Assembly: GCA_938003715.1 (NCBI GenBank)
Contig: CALKYK010000368.1
Span: 1 to 6,590, forward strand
Length of the DNA: 6,590 nt
Reading direction: 5' to 3'
Source: an uncultured Gammaproteobacteria bacterium
GTDB taxonomy: Bacteria; Pseudomonadota; Gammaproteobacteria; Steroidobacterales; Woeseiaceae
Position 1 is the first letter of the stretch. The number at the start of each line of letters is the position of its first letter. Below are positions 1 to 6,590 of the stretch, one piece after another. The translations under genes and the position numbers were made by a program. Under the pieces are notes generated by a model. That model saw nothing but the letters and a program-made list of their open reading frames with translations. It made no database searches and was not told where the DNA came from.

Positions 1-351
1 GCGATTCTGCTCGCGCCGGGCGAGTTCGAGCTGGGCCTGTGCCTGCTCCAGCCGGGCGGCGGCCTGATCGCGGGCCGCCTCGTAGGGGCGGGGGTCGATG
101 GTGAAGAGGAGGGCACCCTCCTCGACCATGTCGCCGTCCTTGAAGTGGATCTCGTCGAGGTAGCCGCCCACCCGGGCGCGGACCTCGACCGCCTCGACCG
201 CCTGGAGGCGGCCGGTGAAGTAGTCCCACTCGATGACCTCGCGGACGATCGGCTCGGCGACGACGACCGGCGGGGGCGGCATAGTGGCCGGCGCCGGCGC
301 GACTTCCCGGCAGCCGGAGGCTCCGGCCGCCAGGGCGAGGGCCAGGCGCCG
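1..351 (-). pseudogene. RND efflux periplasmic adaptor (AcrA/MexA-like lipoprotein), 5' fragment, truncated at both ends
   Basis: This open frame reads from about 351 leftward and runs off the window edge without a stop. It starts with a lipoprotein-type signal: RR, then a short Leu/Ala-rich core and a lipobox ending A-S-G-C, with the Cys codon at 312-310. A Pro/Ala linker follows. Next comes the membrane-fusion-protein N-terminus: a strand ending WDYFTGRL, a biotinyl/lipoyl half-motif (VRARVGGYLDEIHFKDG), FTIDPRPYEA, and the start of an Ala/Gln/Glu-rich alpha-hairpin. Family members are lipid-anchored periplasmic adaptors linking an RND pump to an outer-membrane channel. An ATG at 282-280 lies after the lipobox, so it is probably internal. 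No ATG, GTG or TTG precedes the RR in frame nearby, so the true start is lost at the junction near 340-352. Composition (about 74 % GC, Leu mostly CTC, Val mostly GTC) differs from the rest of the window. Family assignment is firm; source organism is unknown. Confidence 0.8.
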
Positions 352-355
352 CTGA
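335..355. other. Chimeric junction between two adaptor gene fragments
   Basis: Left of this point the recognisable protein is on the minus strand (adaptor N-terminus). Right of it the recognisable protein is on the plus strand (C-terminus of another adaptor). The minus-strand lipoprotein signal is convincing up to about 348-351, and the plus-strand adaptor is convincing from about 346-349. The two readings therefore share roughly 341-351, which could be a short microhomology. GC content falls from about 74 % to about 66 % here, and codon choice changes. An assembly or amplification chimera is the simplest explanation; a true inversion or recombination cannot be excluded from sequence alone. 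Confidence 0.7.
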
Positions 356-672
356 AGATCGGCCAGTACGTTTCCGTCCGGCTCGATGGCAAGACCGTGC
401 GTGATGCGCTCGTCATCCCGAACAACACGATCTACCAGGGCGCCTACGTGTACGTCGTCGAAGACGACATCCTGAAGCGGCGGGACATCGAGATCGCGTG
501 GCAGAACGACACCGAAGCGGTGGTTGGCGCCGGCCTGCAGCCGGGTGACGCGCTGGTTACGACGCCGCTCGGACAGGTCACCTCCGGTATCCGGGGTTCG
601 GTGATGAACGGCGACGAAGGCAGCAAACCCGGCACCGGGCGCCCGCTGCGGCGCGGAGACGAAACGTCATGA
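343..672 (+). pseudogene. RND efflux periplasmic adaptor (HlyD/MFP family), C-terminal fragment
   Basis: About 110 residues of the C-terminal part of a periplasmic adaptor, ending in TGA at 670-672. It opens with the end of the beta-barrel domain (PLKIGQYVSVRLDG). The membrane-proximal domain follows, with the typical pattern ALVIPNNTIYQG-YVYVVEDD-LKRRDIEI, then V-AGLQPGDALVTTPLG. A polar, Gly/Arg-rich tail ends in RRGDETS. The N-terminal lipoyl, hairpin and most barrel residues are missing because the sequence switches to unrelated minus-strand coding DNA near 340-352. The same frame stays open leftward to 145, but those residues are the antisense of the other adaptor and are low-complexity Asp/Arg/Gly, so they are not real protein. 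The stop overlaps the permease start (ATGA), the usual adaptor-permease arrangement, so this piece is the natural upstream partner of the permease. It belongs to a different adaptor subfamily from the fragment at 1-351. Substrate is unknown. Confidence 0.82.
655..659 (+). promoter_or_regulatory. Ribosome binding site of the RND permease
   Basis: GGAGA lies 9 nt before the ATG at 669, inside the last codons of the adaptor gene. With the ATGA stop/start overlap it fixes the permease start and suggests translational coupling. No promoter for this operon is visible; it would lie upstream of the missing adaptor 5' end. Confidence 0.65.
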
Positions 673-3600
673 TTTCCTGGTTTGCCAGAAACTCGGTCGC
701 CGCCAACCTGCTGATGATCACGATCATCCTCGGCGGCATCCTGGCGCTGAACGACGGCATTCGCCTCGAGGTATTCCCGCACTCGGAGCCGGACACGGTC
801 ACGGTGTCGGTGCCGCTGCGGGGCGCGACCCCCGAAGACGTCGAGCTCGGCGTCGCCGTTCGCATCGAGGAGGCCGTTCAGGACCTCGAGGGCATCGACA
901 AGATCACGTCGCGATCGGTGGAAGGCAGCACCCGGGTCTGGATCGAGATCGACTCCGACTACGATCCGCGCGAACTGCTCGACGACATCAAGAACCGCGT
1001 CGACTCGATCAACACCTTTCCCGCCGACACGGAAAAACCCATCGTCAGCCTGAGCACCCGGCAATGGCCGGTGATCAGCGTCGTCGTCGCGGGCGACTAC
1101 AGCGAGGAAGAAATCCGACTGTTCGCAGAACAGGTGCGCGACGACCTGCTGCGCATCGACGGCATCACCCAGGCCGAGCTCGATTCGGTGCGCCGCTACG
1201 AGATTGCGATCGAGGCATCGCCGGACCGGCTGCGCGAGTTCGACGTGACGCTGGACGACCTGGCGCGGGCCGTGCGCAGCAGCTCCGTCGATTTGTCCGC
1301 CGGCAACGTCCGTACCGATGCCGGAGACGTGCTGATCCGCTCGAAAGGACAGGCCTACCGGCGCGCCGATTTCGAGTCCATCGTCGTCAAGACCAACCCG
1401 GACGGCAGCATCGTGCGCGTGTCCGACATCGCACGGGTCGTGGACGGCTTCGAGGAGGAGTCGCTGCGCACGCGCTTCAACGGCAAGCACGCAGCATTCG
1501 TCGACGTCGCGCGGGTGGGCAATCAGAGCGCCATCGAGATATCCGACAAGGTCAAGGCGTATATCGCATCACGGCAGGGAACGCTGCCGGTCGGCATGGA
1601 GCTCGACTACTGGGACGATGACTCGGCTCGGCTGAAGGACCGGCTCGGCATCATGACCTCGAGCGCAATCCAGGGCAGCGTGCTGGTCATCCTGCTGCTG
1701 TCGCTGTTCCTGCGCCCGGCGATCGCTGCGTGGGTGTTTCTCGGCATCCCGATCAGCTTTCTGGGTTCGTTCATCGTGCTGTACTTTTTCGACATCAGCC
1801 TGAACATGATGAGCGCCTTCGGCTTCATCATCGTCCTCGGCATCGTCGTCGACGACGCGATCGTGACGGGCGAGAACGTCTATTCGCACCTGCGTGGCGG
1901 CGATTCCGGGCTGTCTGCCGCGATCAACGGCACTAAGGAAGTCGCGATCCCGGTCACGTTCGGCATCCTGACCACGATCGCCGCGTTCATGCCGCTCGCG
2001 TTTATCGAGGGGCGCATGGGCGACGTGTTCGCGCCGATTCCCGCGGTCGTGATTCCGGTGCTCCTGTTTTCGCTGATCGAATCGAAACTGATCCTGCCGG
2101 CGCACCTTAAGCACATCGACCTGCACGAACACGACAAGAAGGCCAGCGGCTTCCAGGCCTGGCAGAGCCGCTTCGCGGATCGCTTCGAGGAATTCATCAC
2201 CCGTTACTACAAGCCGCTGCTCGAGTTCTCGCTGCGGCATCGGTACGCGACGATCGCGACGTTCGCCGGCTTCCTGATCCTGCTGGTGTCGCTGATCATG
2301 AGCGGCTGGACCCGCTTCGTCGTGTTCGACCGGATCGAGGGCGAGACCGCGACCGCGTCCCTGACGATGCCGGTCGGCACGCCGTTCGAGGTAACGAACC
2401 GGCACGCCGAAAAGCTCGTCGAGGCGGCGGTTGCGCTGCAGGACAAGTACACCGACCCGGAAACGGGCCAGAGCATGATTACGAACATCCTGGCCAGCGT
2501 CGGCTCGTCCGGCGGCAGCAACGGATCCAACGTGGCCCGGGTTCAGCTCGAAACGTTCCCGCAGCTGGACCGGACGCGCGATTGTTCCGTCACCGCGATG
2601 AAGTACGAGTGGCGGCGCGTGAGCGGGCCGATCCCGGGCGCCGAGACGCTGAACTTCCGCGCCTCGTTCTTCAGGGCCGGGGACCCCATCGACTTCCAGT
2701 TCAGCGGCAATTCGCTGGAGACGCTGAATGCCGTAGCAGAAGAGTTCAAGGCGCATCTCGCCACCTACCCGGGTGTCTTCGAGATCGCCGACACGCTCTC
2801 GGACGGCAAGGAGGAGTTGCAGATCGAACTGAGTCCGCAGGGATACCTGGTGGGCCTGACCCGCAACGACATCGTCAACCAGGTCGGCCAGGCGTTCAAA
2901 GGACTGCAGGCGCAACGCATCCAGCGCGGCCGCGACGACATCCGCGTGCTGATCCGCTTCCCGATCGACGAGCGGCGGACCATCGCCTCGCTGAACGAGA
3001 TGCTGATCACCGCGCCGAACGGCCGCCAGATTCCGCTCGCGAACGTCGCGACGATCGAGCCCGGACGCGGGCCGTCGCAGATCACGCGCATCGACGGCTA
3101 CCGTGTCCTGAGCGTCACCGCGGACGTCGACAAGGCGAACACGAACATGGTCGTACTCCTGTCGACGTTGCAGGACTACGTCGACAACATGCTGGTCAAG
3201 TACCCGTCCGTCACCTACACGCTGGAGGGCGAGCAGGCACGGCAGGCCGAAACGTTCGGCAGCCTGTCACTCGGTATCGTGATCGTGCTGTTCGCAATCT
3301 ACTGCATGCTGGCGCTGCCGCTGAAGTCCTACGTGCAGCCGCTGCTCGTCATGTCGGTGATCCCGTTCGGCATCATCGGTGCCGTCATCGGCCACTGGAT
3401 CATGGGCGTGACCCTGACCATCCTGTCGGTGCTCGGCCTGATGGCATTGACGGGCGTGGTCATCAACGACAGCCTGGTGCTGGTGGACTTCATCAACCAG
3501 CGACATCGCAACGCCGGCGAAAAACTGCTGTCGGCGGTCAAGAGAGCGGGCGTGGTGCGGTTTCGGCCGGTGATGCTGACGTCCGTGACGACGTTCTTCG

Positions 3601-3803
3601 GCCTGATCCCGCTGCTGCTGGATCAGTCCTCATCGGCGCAGTTCCTGATACCGATGGCGATATCGCTGGGCTTCGGCATCCTGTTCGCAACGCTGATCAC
3701 GCTGATCCTGGTGCCGGTCAATATCATGATCGCGGACGACGTCGCCCGGTATTTCAGGAACCGGTTCGGCGAAGTGCGGGACGCGCTGACCGTATCTAGA
3801 TAA
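669..3803 (+). CDS. RND (AcrB/HAE1-type) efflux permease subunit
   Basis: Complete 1044-aa inner-membrane proton-driven pump, normal length for AcrB-like permeases. The layout is the duplicated RND fold. TM1 is near residues 10-28, followed by a periplasmic porter loop with GATPEDVE near 50 and DYDPRELLDDIKNRV near 100. TM2-TM6 lie between about 332 and 478, and TM7 near 527-545. A second periplasmic loop contains GPIPGAETLNF-ASFFRAGDPIDFQFSG, a docking/porter segment shared by this class. TM8-TM12 run from about 866 to 1018. TM4 carries the expected acidic proton-relay pair D395-D396 (VVDDAIV). TM10 reads VVINDSLVLVDF, with N933-D934 where E. coli AcrB has K940-N941; TM11 has RFRPVMLTS. The C-terminus is short and charged. 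The ATG at 669 overlaps the adaptor stop and has a GGAGA site. The gene ends in TAA, overlapping the end of the convergent DUF1501 gene. Substrate cannot be told from sequence, so no gene symbol is given. Confidence 0.95.
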   Translation: MISWFARNSVAANLLMITIILGGILALNDGIRLEVFPHSEPDTVTVSVPLRGATPEDVELGVAVRIEEAVQDLEGIDKITSRSVEGSTRVWIEIDSDYDPRELLDDIKNRVDSINTFPADTEKPIVSLSTRQWPVISVVVAGDYSEEEIRLFAEQVRDDLLRIDGITQAELDSVRRYEIAIEASPDRLREFDVTLDDLARAVRSSSVDLSAGNVRTDAGDVLIRSKGQAYRRADFESIVVKTNPDGSIVRVSDIARVVDGFEEESLRTRFNGKHAAFVDVARVGNQSAIEISDKVKAYIASRQGTLPVGMELDYWDDDSARLKDRLGIMTSSAIQGSVLVILLLSLFLRPAIAAWVFLGIPISFLGSFIVLYFFDISLNMMSAFGFIIVLGIVVDDAIVTGENVYSHLRGGDSGLSAAINGTKEVAIPVTFGILTTIAAFMPLAFIEGRMGDVFAPIPAVVIPVLLFSLIESKLILPAHLKHIDLHEHDKKASGFQAWQSRFADRFEEFITRYYKPLLEFSLRHRYATIATFAGFLILLVSLIMSGWTRFVVFDRIEGETATASLTMPVGTPFEVTNRHAEKLVEAAVALQDKYTDPETGQSMITNILASVGSSGGSNGSNVARVQLETFPQLDRTRDCSVTAMKYEWRRVSGPIPGAETLNFRASFFRAGDPIDFQFSGNSLETLNAVAEEFKAHLATYPGVFEIADTLSDGKEELQIELSPQGYLVGLTRNDIVNQVGQAFKGLQAQRIQRGRDDIRVLIRFPIDERRTIASLNEMLITAPNGRQIPLANVATIEPGRGPSQITRIDGYRVLSVTADVDKANTNMVVLLSTLQDYVDNMLVKYPSVTYTLEGEQARQAETFGSLSLGIVIVLFAIYCMLALPLKSYVQPLLVMSVIPFGIIGAVIGHWIMGVTLTILSVLGLMALTGVVINDSLVLVDFINQRHRNAGEKLLSAVKRAGVVRFRPVMLTSVTTFFGLIPLLLDQSSSAQFLIPMAISLGFGILFATLITLILVPVNIMIADDVARYFRNRFGEVRDALTVSR
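3793..3803. other. Overlapping convergent stop codons in a 10-bp palindrome
   Basis: The permease TAA (3801-3803, plus) and the DUF1501 TAG (3798-3796, minus) interleave, so the two reading frames overlap by 8 bp tail to tail. The bases TATCTAGATA (3793-3802) are a perfect palindrome that supplies the minus-strand stop and the first two bases of the plus-strand stop. No stem-loop followed by a T-run is present on either strand nearby, so no intrinsic terminator separates the two operons here. Confidence 0.85.
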
Positions 3804-5169
3804 AGAAGCCCAGGTCGCGCACGGCGAAATTGCCGAGGTTCGGTGCAATCGTCTCGAGGTCGAGATCGTCGACGCCGAACCACTTCGACAGCGTCGCCGC
3901 GTACTGGTCGGCAGACGTGGTCGGGATGAAACGCCCGCCGCCCACGTCGAATTCGCTGTCGAGCGCGAGGTCCGGATAGCTGCCGTACAGATCGCGTCCC
4001 GCAATCGCGTCGCCCACGACGAACTGGATGCCGCCCCAGGCGTGATCCGTGCCGTCGCCGTTCGAGGTCAGCGTGCGACCGAAGTCCGACTGCGTGAAAC
4101 TTGTCACGCTGTCGGCCACACCTAGTTCGACCGTGGCGTTGTAAAACGCCGTAACCGCATTACTGACGTCGCCAAGCAGACCCGGCTGGTTCTGTACCTG
4201 GTCGTCGTGGGTATCGAAGCCACCGAGTTCGACGAAGAAGATCTGCCGCTCCATCTGAAGCGTGTCGCGAACCGCGATCATTTGCGCGACGGTCAGTAGC
4301 TGATTGCCGAGATTGGTCTGCGGAAACGGTGTCGCAATCGCCGGTGCATTGGCGAGTGCGTTCGTCACCAGGTCTGCCGTCGCCACGGCGCGTTGCTGGA
4401 TTTCGGCATAGCCTCGCTCGTAGACGCTGGAATAATTCGCGTTGATAATCTGCTCGAATGCCAGCCGCTGGTGATAGAAAAGGTCGTCTGGATCGCCCGA
4501 ATTCGACAGTCCCGTAAAGGTGATCGGTCCGTTTGCACCCATTACATAGCCGATCGTCTCGTCGGCGGACTGGAACAGCGTACTGCCGAACAGCGAGACA
4601 TTGGTTGCCAGCTGCTGGTTGGCAACGCGCGTCCGGATCAGGTCGGCGATTCGTCCCGCCCACCCGGTTGCGCTGACAGAAGCACCCTTAAGCGAGTACC
4701 ACTGGTCCTGCTGGTCGTTGTGCGAGAAGAGCTGCGGTGGCAGCAGAACCGACTGGTTGAAATAATCCGTCTTCGTGGTCGGTTGAACCAGCGGTCCGAC
4801 ATTGTTGACGAAGGCCACCCTGCCCTGCTCGAACAGCCCCTGCAGTCCAGGCATGGACGGATGCAGGCCGTATTCCGCGCCGTCCGGCGTATTGGGCGTG
4901 ATCGGCAACAGGTCCTGCTGGGCGATCGCCATGTTCTGGCGCGACTGGGCATAGGCGTTGTATTCGGCGTTGCTTCTCGGCACCACCATGTTGTAGGAGT
5001 CGTTGCCGCCGTGCAGGAACACACACACCAACGCCTTGTAATCGGGGAACGGTGCAGTAGTCCCCATGCCCTGGCTGAACGCCAGTCCCGGCAAGTGCCC
5101 CAGCGCGGCACCGAAGGCAGCTGCCGAGCCCGTCGTTTTCAGGAATTCGCGTCGATTCACTCGTTTCAT
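3796..5169 (-). CDS. DUF1501 family protein, Tat-exported, alkaline-phosphatase-like fold
   Basis: Complete 457-aa protein. The N-terminus MKRVNRREFLKTTG is a twin-arginine (Tat) signal (R-R-x-F-L-K), followed by an Ala/Gly/Leu hydrophobic stretch to about residue 32, so it should be exported folded. The mature part has DUF1501 (PF07394) hallmarks in order: VFLHGGNDSYN (50-60), GLHP (101-104), LFSHNDQQDQW (147-157), ELGGFDTHDDQ (314-324), SDFGRT (361-366) and DHAWGG (375-380). The family is placed in the alkaline phosphatase/sulfatase superfamily. D57, D319, H321, D362 and H376 could be metal or catalytic residues, but this is inferred from motif position only; no substrate is established. 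The start at 5169 is chosen because an AGGAG site lies 7 nt upstream and the Tat motif follows at once. The frame is open to an ATG at 5268, but those residues overlap the DUF1800 gene and look unlike a signal. It follows the DUF1800 gene by 10 bp, so the two are probably cotranscribed. Confidence 0.93.
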   Translation of the reverse strand: MKRVNRREFLKTTGSAAAFGAALGHLPGLAFSQGMGTTAPFPDYKALVCVFLHGGNDSYNMVVPRSNAEYNAYAQSRQNMAIAQQDLLPITPNTPDGAEYGLHPSMPGLQGLFEQGRVAFVNNVGPLVQPTTKTDYFNQSVLLPPQLFSHNDQQDQWYSLKGASVSATGWAGRIADLIRTRVANQQLATNVSLFGSTLFQSADETIGYVMGANGPITFTGLSNSGDPDDLFYHQRLAFEQIINANYSSVYERGYAEIQQRAVATADLVTNALANAPAIATPFPQTNLGNQLLTVAQMIAVRDTLQMERQIFFVELGGFDTHDDQVQNQPGLLGDVSNAVTAFYNATVELGVADSVTSFTQSDFGRTLTSNGDGTDHAWGGIQFVVGDAIAGRDLYGSYPDLALDSEFDVGGGRFIPTTSADQYAATLSKWFGVDDLDLETIAPNLGNFAVRDLGFFI

Positions 5170-5176
5170 GGTGTGG

Positions 5177-5182
5177 CTCCTA
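5177..5182 (-). promoter_or_regulatory. Ribosome binding site of DUF1501 gene, overlapping the DUF1800 stop
   Basis: On the minus strand the bases TAGGAG include both the TAG stop of the DUF1800 gene (5182-5180) and an AGGAG Shine-Dalgarno core (5181-5177). The DUF1501 ATG follows after 7 nt. Ribosomes ending the upstream gene would stop directly on the next gene's binding site, which supports coupled translation and settles the downstream start at 5169. Confidence 0.75.
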
Positions 5183-6590
5183 TCGCTGGTACGCGAATTC
5201 GGGTGATGTAACGACGAAGTAGATCGCTTCGGCAACCACTGCGGCGTCATTGCCCGGGAATGCAACACGGATGCGCTCGATCATCTGCGAAATCTCGCCG
5301 CGTAACGTGGCGGAGATATTTCCGGCAAGGAGCTTGTCAGCGACCATGTCGATGACCGCGTCCGTGTCGTCGGCAATGGCAAGCTCTTCCGAGATGTCGA
5401 TCAGCACGTCGTCCGGATCGGGGTTCTCGTTCGCAGAGTTCCAGCCGAACGTCAGCAGGAAAAAGTAGTTCGTGATGAACGTGTTCTGGTACTCCGTCGC
5501 AATCTGTAGTTCGGGCGCGACCAGGCCGCTGTTCCTGATTTCCCCTGGCGGGGCATAGAATGGGCTGAAAAAATTGAACACGTGCGGCGCTTGCAGCGGA
5601 CCCTGGCCGAAGATGATGTAGGCGGGCGCAAGCGGAAACGAGCCCGACTGCGAGGCCGCGTCGTAGGCGCGCCAGAGCTGGGTGAGCCGCAGCAGCGGCT
5701 CCTTGACCTTGCCGTCGATTTCCATCGGCATATCCGGCCGCGCCTCGTCGTCGAGCAGGATCGCTTTCACTACCGCGCCGAGATCGCCGCGTACGCCGGC
5801 GCCGTTGTCGTTGAACACCGACGCGACTCGCGCCACGTAGCCGGGCGACGGGTTGCTGGCCGTCAGACGCTGGATCAGGCGGATTGCGATGAACGGGCCG
5901 ACGTTGTCGTGTTCGAAAATCGCGTCGAGCGCCATCGCCAGGTCTTCGTCGCCGGTCTGGTTCGCCGGGATCGTGACGCCGCCGAGAACCTGCTTCTCAC
6001 CGGTGTCGTGAAACGCCGGGTACAGCTGCATCGGCACGGTCTGGTTGTTGTCGTTCGGGAACGCGGTCTCGAAGCTCGGCGCGCCGGCGAAATTCCAGCC
6101 AGTGTAGACGTGGGCAAAGCCTTCGATGATCGCCTGGTCGTAGGTCGGGATCGGCTGGTTCTGGGCGTCCAGCTTTTCCGTGCCGTCGAGGTTCAGCTCG
6201 ACCAGCCCGATCGAGAACAGCTGCATCAGTTCGCGCGCGTAGTTCTCGTCGGGGCGGATGTTCAGTACCGGGTCCGGCTTCTGGTTGCCCAGCATCGACA
6301 GGTACACGCCCATCGCCGGGTGCAGGGTGACCTCCTCTATCAGCGTGCGGTAATTGCCGAACGCGTTACGCGCGAGCAGGTCGTGATAGTCGGCAACCGC
6401 GTACGGCGCCTGCTGCAATGCGCCGAGCTGCGAGACGACCATGATCTCCGAGAGGGCGAACGCGACGCGCTGCCTCAACTGGTCATTGCCGTTGATGACG
6501 GTTCTGGACGATACGTCGACCCGGTCGGCGTGCAATACGGCGCGCGGAAACGGCGGAGGAAGGCTGCGCAGGTCGCGCAGCTGCAGGGAC
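5180..6590 (-). CDS. DUF1800 family protein, N-terminus beyond the window
   Basis: About 469 residues are visible, ending in TAG at 5182-5180; the frame stays open to the right edge, so the start and any export signal are missing. A TTG at 6535 could be read as a start, but the frame and sequence (LRDLRSLPPPFPRAV) continue upstream, so it is internal. DUF1800 (PF08811) features visible in order are DQLRQRVAFALSEIMVVS, HDLLARNAFGNYRTLIEEVTLHPAMG-YLSMLGNQK, the signature ENYARELMQLFSIGL (about 6247-6204), EGFAHVYTGWNFA, HDTGEKQVLGG, and LIQRLTASNPSPGYVARVASVF. Then come VVKAILLDDEARP, KVKEPLLRLTQLWRA, a segment near the C-terminus GPLQAPHVFNFFSPFY, and the ending TSPEFAYQR. The molecular function of DUF1800 is, to my knowledge, not established. 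It recurs directly upstream of DUF1501 genes, as here with a 10-bp gap, suggesting a shared process outside the cytoplasm. No promoter is visible in the window. Confidence 0.92.
   Translation of the reverse strand, partial: SLQLRDLRSLPPPFPRAVLHADRVDVSSRTVINGNDQLRQRVAFALSEIMVVSQLGALQQAPYAVADYHDLLARNAFGNYRTLIEEVTLHPAMGVYLSMLGNQKPDPVLNIRPDENYARELMQLFSIGLVELNLDGTEKLDAQNQPIPTYDQAIIEGFAHVYTGWNFAGAPSFETAFPNDNNQTVPMQLYPAFHDTGEKQVLGGVTIPANQTGDEDLAMALDAIFEHDNVGPFIAIRLIQRLTASNPSPGYVARVASVFNDNGAGVRGDLGAVVKAILLDDEARPDMPMEIDGKVKEPLLRLTQLWRAYDAASQSGSFPLAPAYIIFGQGPLQAPHVFNFFSPFYAPPGEIRNSGLVAPELQIATEYQNTFITNYFFLLTFGWNSANENPDPDDVLIDISEELAIADDTDAVIDMVADKLLAGNISATLRGEISQMIERIRVAFPGNDAAVVAEAIYFVVTSPEFAYQR

Noticed and set aside
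287..298. A 12-bp GC-only palindrome (GCCGGCGCCGGC)
   Set aside because: It encodes the Ala/Pro linker just after the lipoprotein cysteine in very GC-rich DNA. It is best explained by codon use, and there is no T-run or operator context.
145..672. A single 175-aa plus-strand reading frame starting at ATG 145
   Set aside because: Only its last 110 or so residues are adaptor protein. The first 65 or so are the antisense of the minus-strand adaptor and are low-complexity Asp/Arg/Gly. The frame crosses the chimeric junction by chance, and the ATG is not a real start.
444..2915. Long minus-strand open frames (348 and 448 aa) opposite the RND permease
   Set aside because: They are rich in Arg, Asp, His and Gln with no recognisable domain, as expected for antisense frames in GC-rich genes. 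The plus strand codes for a full-length pump.
3758..3767. A 10-bp palindrome (GAACCGGTTC) near the permease 3' end, considered as part of a terminator
   Set aside because: It has no loop and no following T-run, and it lies inside coding sequence.
2582..3799. A 405-aa plus-strand open frame inside the permease in another frame
   Set aside because: It is Arg/Ala/Gly-rich with no domain or signal and lies wholly within a well-supported gene, so it is a frame shadow.
4393..5211. A 272-aa plus-strand open frame opposite the DUF1501 gene
   Set aside because: It resembles no family and is Arg/Val/Gly-rich, opposite conserved DUF1501 motifs.
5170..5268. A longer N-terminus for the DUF1501 protein, starting at ATG 5268
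   Set aside because: It would overlap 89 bp of DUF1800 coding sequence and bury the Tat signal. The ATG at 5169 has a good ribosome site and an immediate RRxFLK motif.
6533..6535. TTG at 6535 as the start of the DUF1800 gene
   Set aside because: The reading frame continues without a stop to the window edge, with plausible coding sequence. The conserved N-terminal part of the family would otherwise be missing.

Overview
The window holds the end of an RND efflux operon on the plus strand and, facing it, a two-gene DUF1800/DUF1501 operon on the minus strand. A foreign-looking 5' fragment of a second efflux adaptor gene is joined to the left end. Coding density is essentially complete, and there is no gene-free stretch longer than about 10 bp apart from the junction itself. 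No RNA genes, CRISPR, insertion sequences or attachment sites were seen.

Organism: from about 350 onward the DNA is GC-rich (roughly 60-66 % in the parts I counted), favours CTG for leucine, and encodes an inner-membrane RND pump plus a Tat-exported protein. This fits a Gram-negative bacterium, and the protein style suggests a gammaproteobacterium (inference). Positions 1-340 count to about 74 % GC with almost only C or G in third positions and frequent CTC and GTC codons. That resembles a different, very GC-rich genome, possibly a planctomycete, but the phylum is a guess.

Layout: (1) 1 to about 350, minus strand: the N-terminal part of a lipoprotein-type RND adaptor (AcrA/MexA-like). It runs off the left edge and has lost its start codon at the right. 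(2) About 343-672, plus strand: the C-terminal part of a different RND adaptor, lacking its N-terminal two-thirds. (3) 669-3803, plus strand: a complete 1044-aa RND permease, overlapping the adaptor stop by ATGA and so probably translationally coupled to it. (4) 3796-5169, minus strand: a 457-aa DUF1501 protein with a Tat signal. Its stop codon overlaps the permease stop region tail to tail. (5) 5180-6590, minus strand: a DUF1800 protein truncated by the right edge, 10 bp upstream of the DUF1501 gene.

How the genes work together: the adaptor and permease would form the periplasmic and inner-membrane parts of a tripartite efflux pump; no outer-membrane channel gene is visible. DUF1800 and DUF1501 are a recurring neighbour pair of unestablished function, probably acting outside the cytoplasm.

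The most notable point is the junction near 340-352, where two unrelated adaptor gene pieces meet head to head. It looks more like an assembly or amplification chimera than a biological fusion, so the leftmost 350 bp should not be used as genomic context for the rest. I saw no convincing new biological system; the poorly characterised DUF1800/DUF1501 pair is the most interesting genuine biology here.
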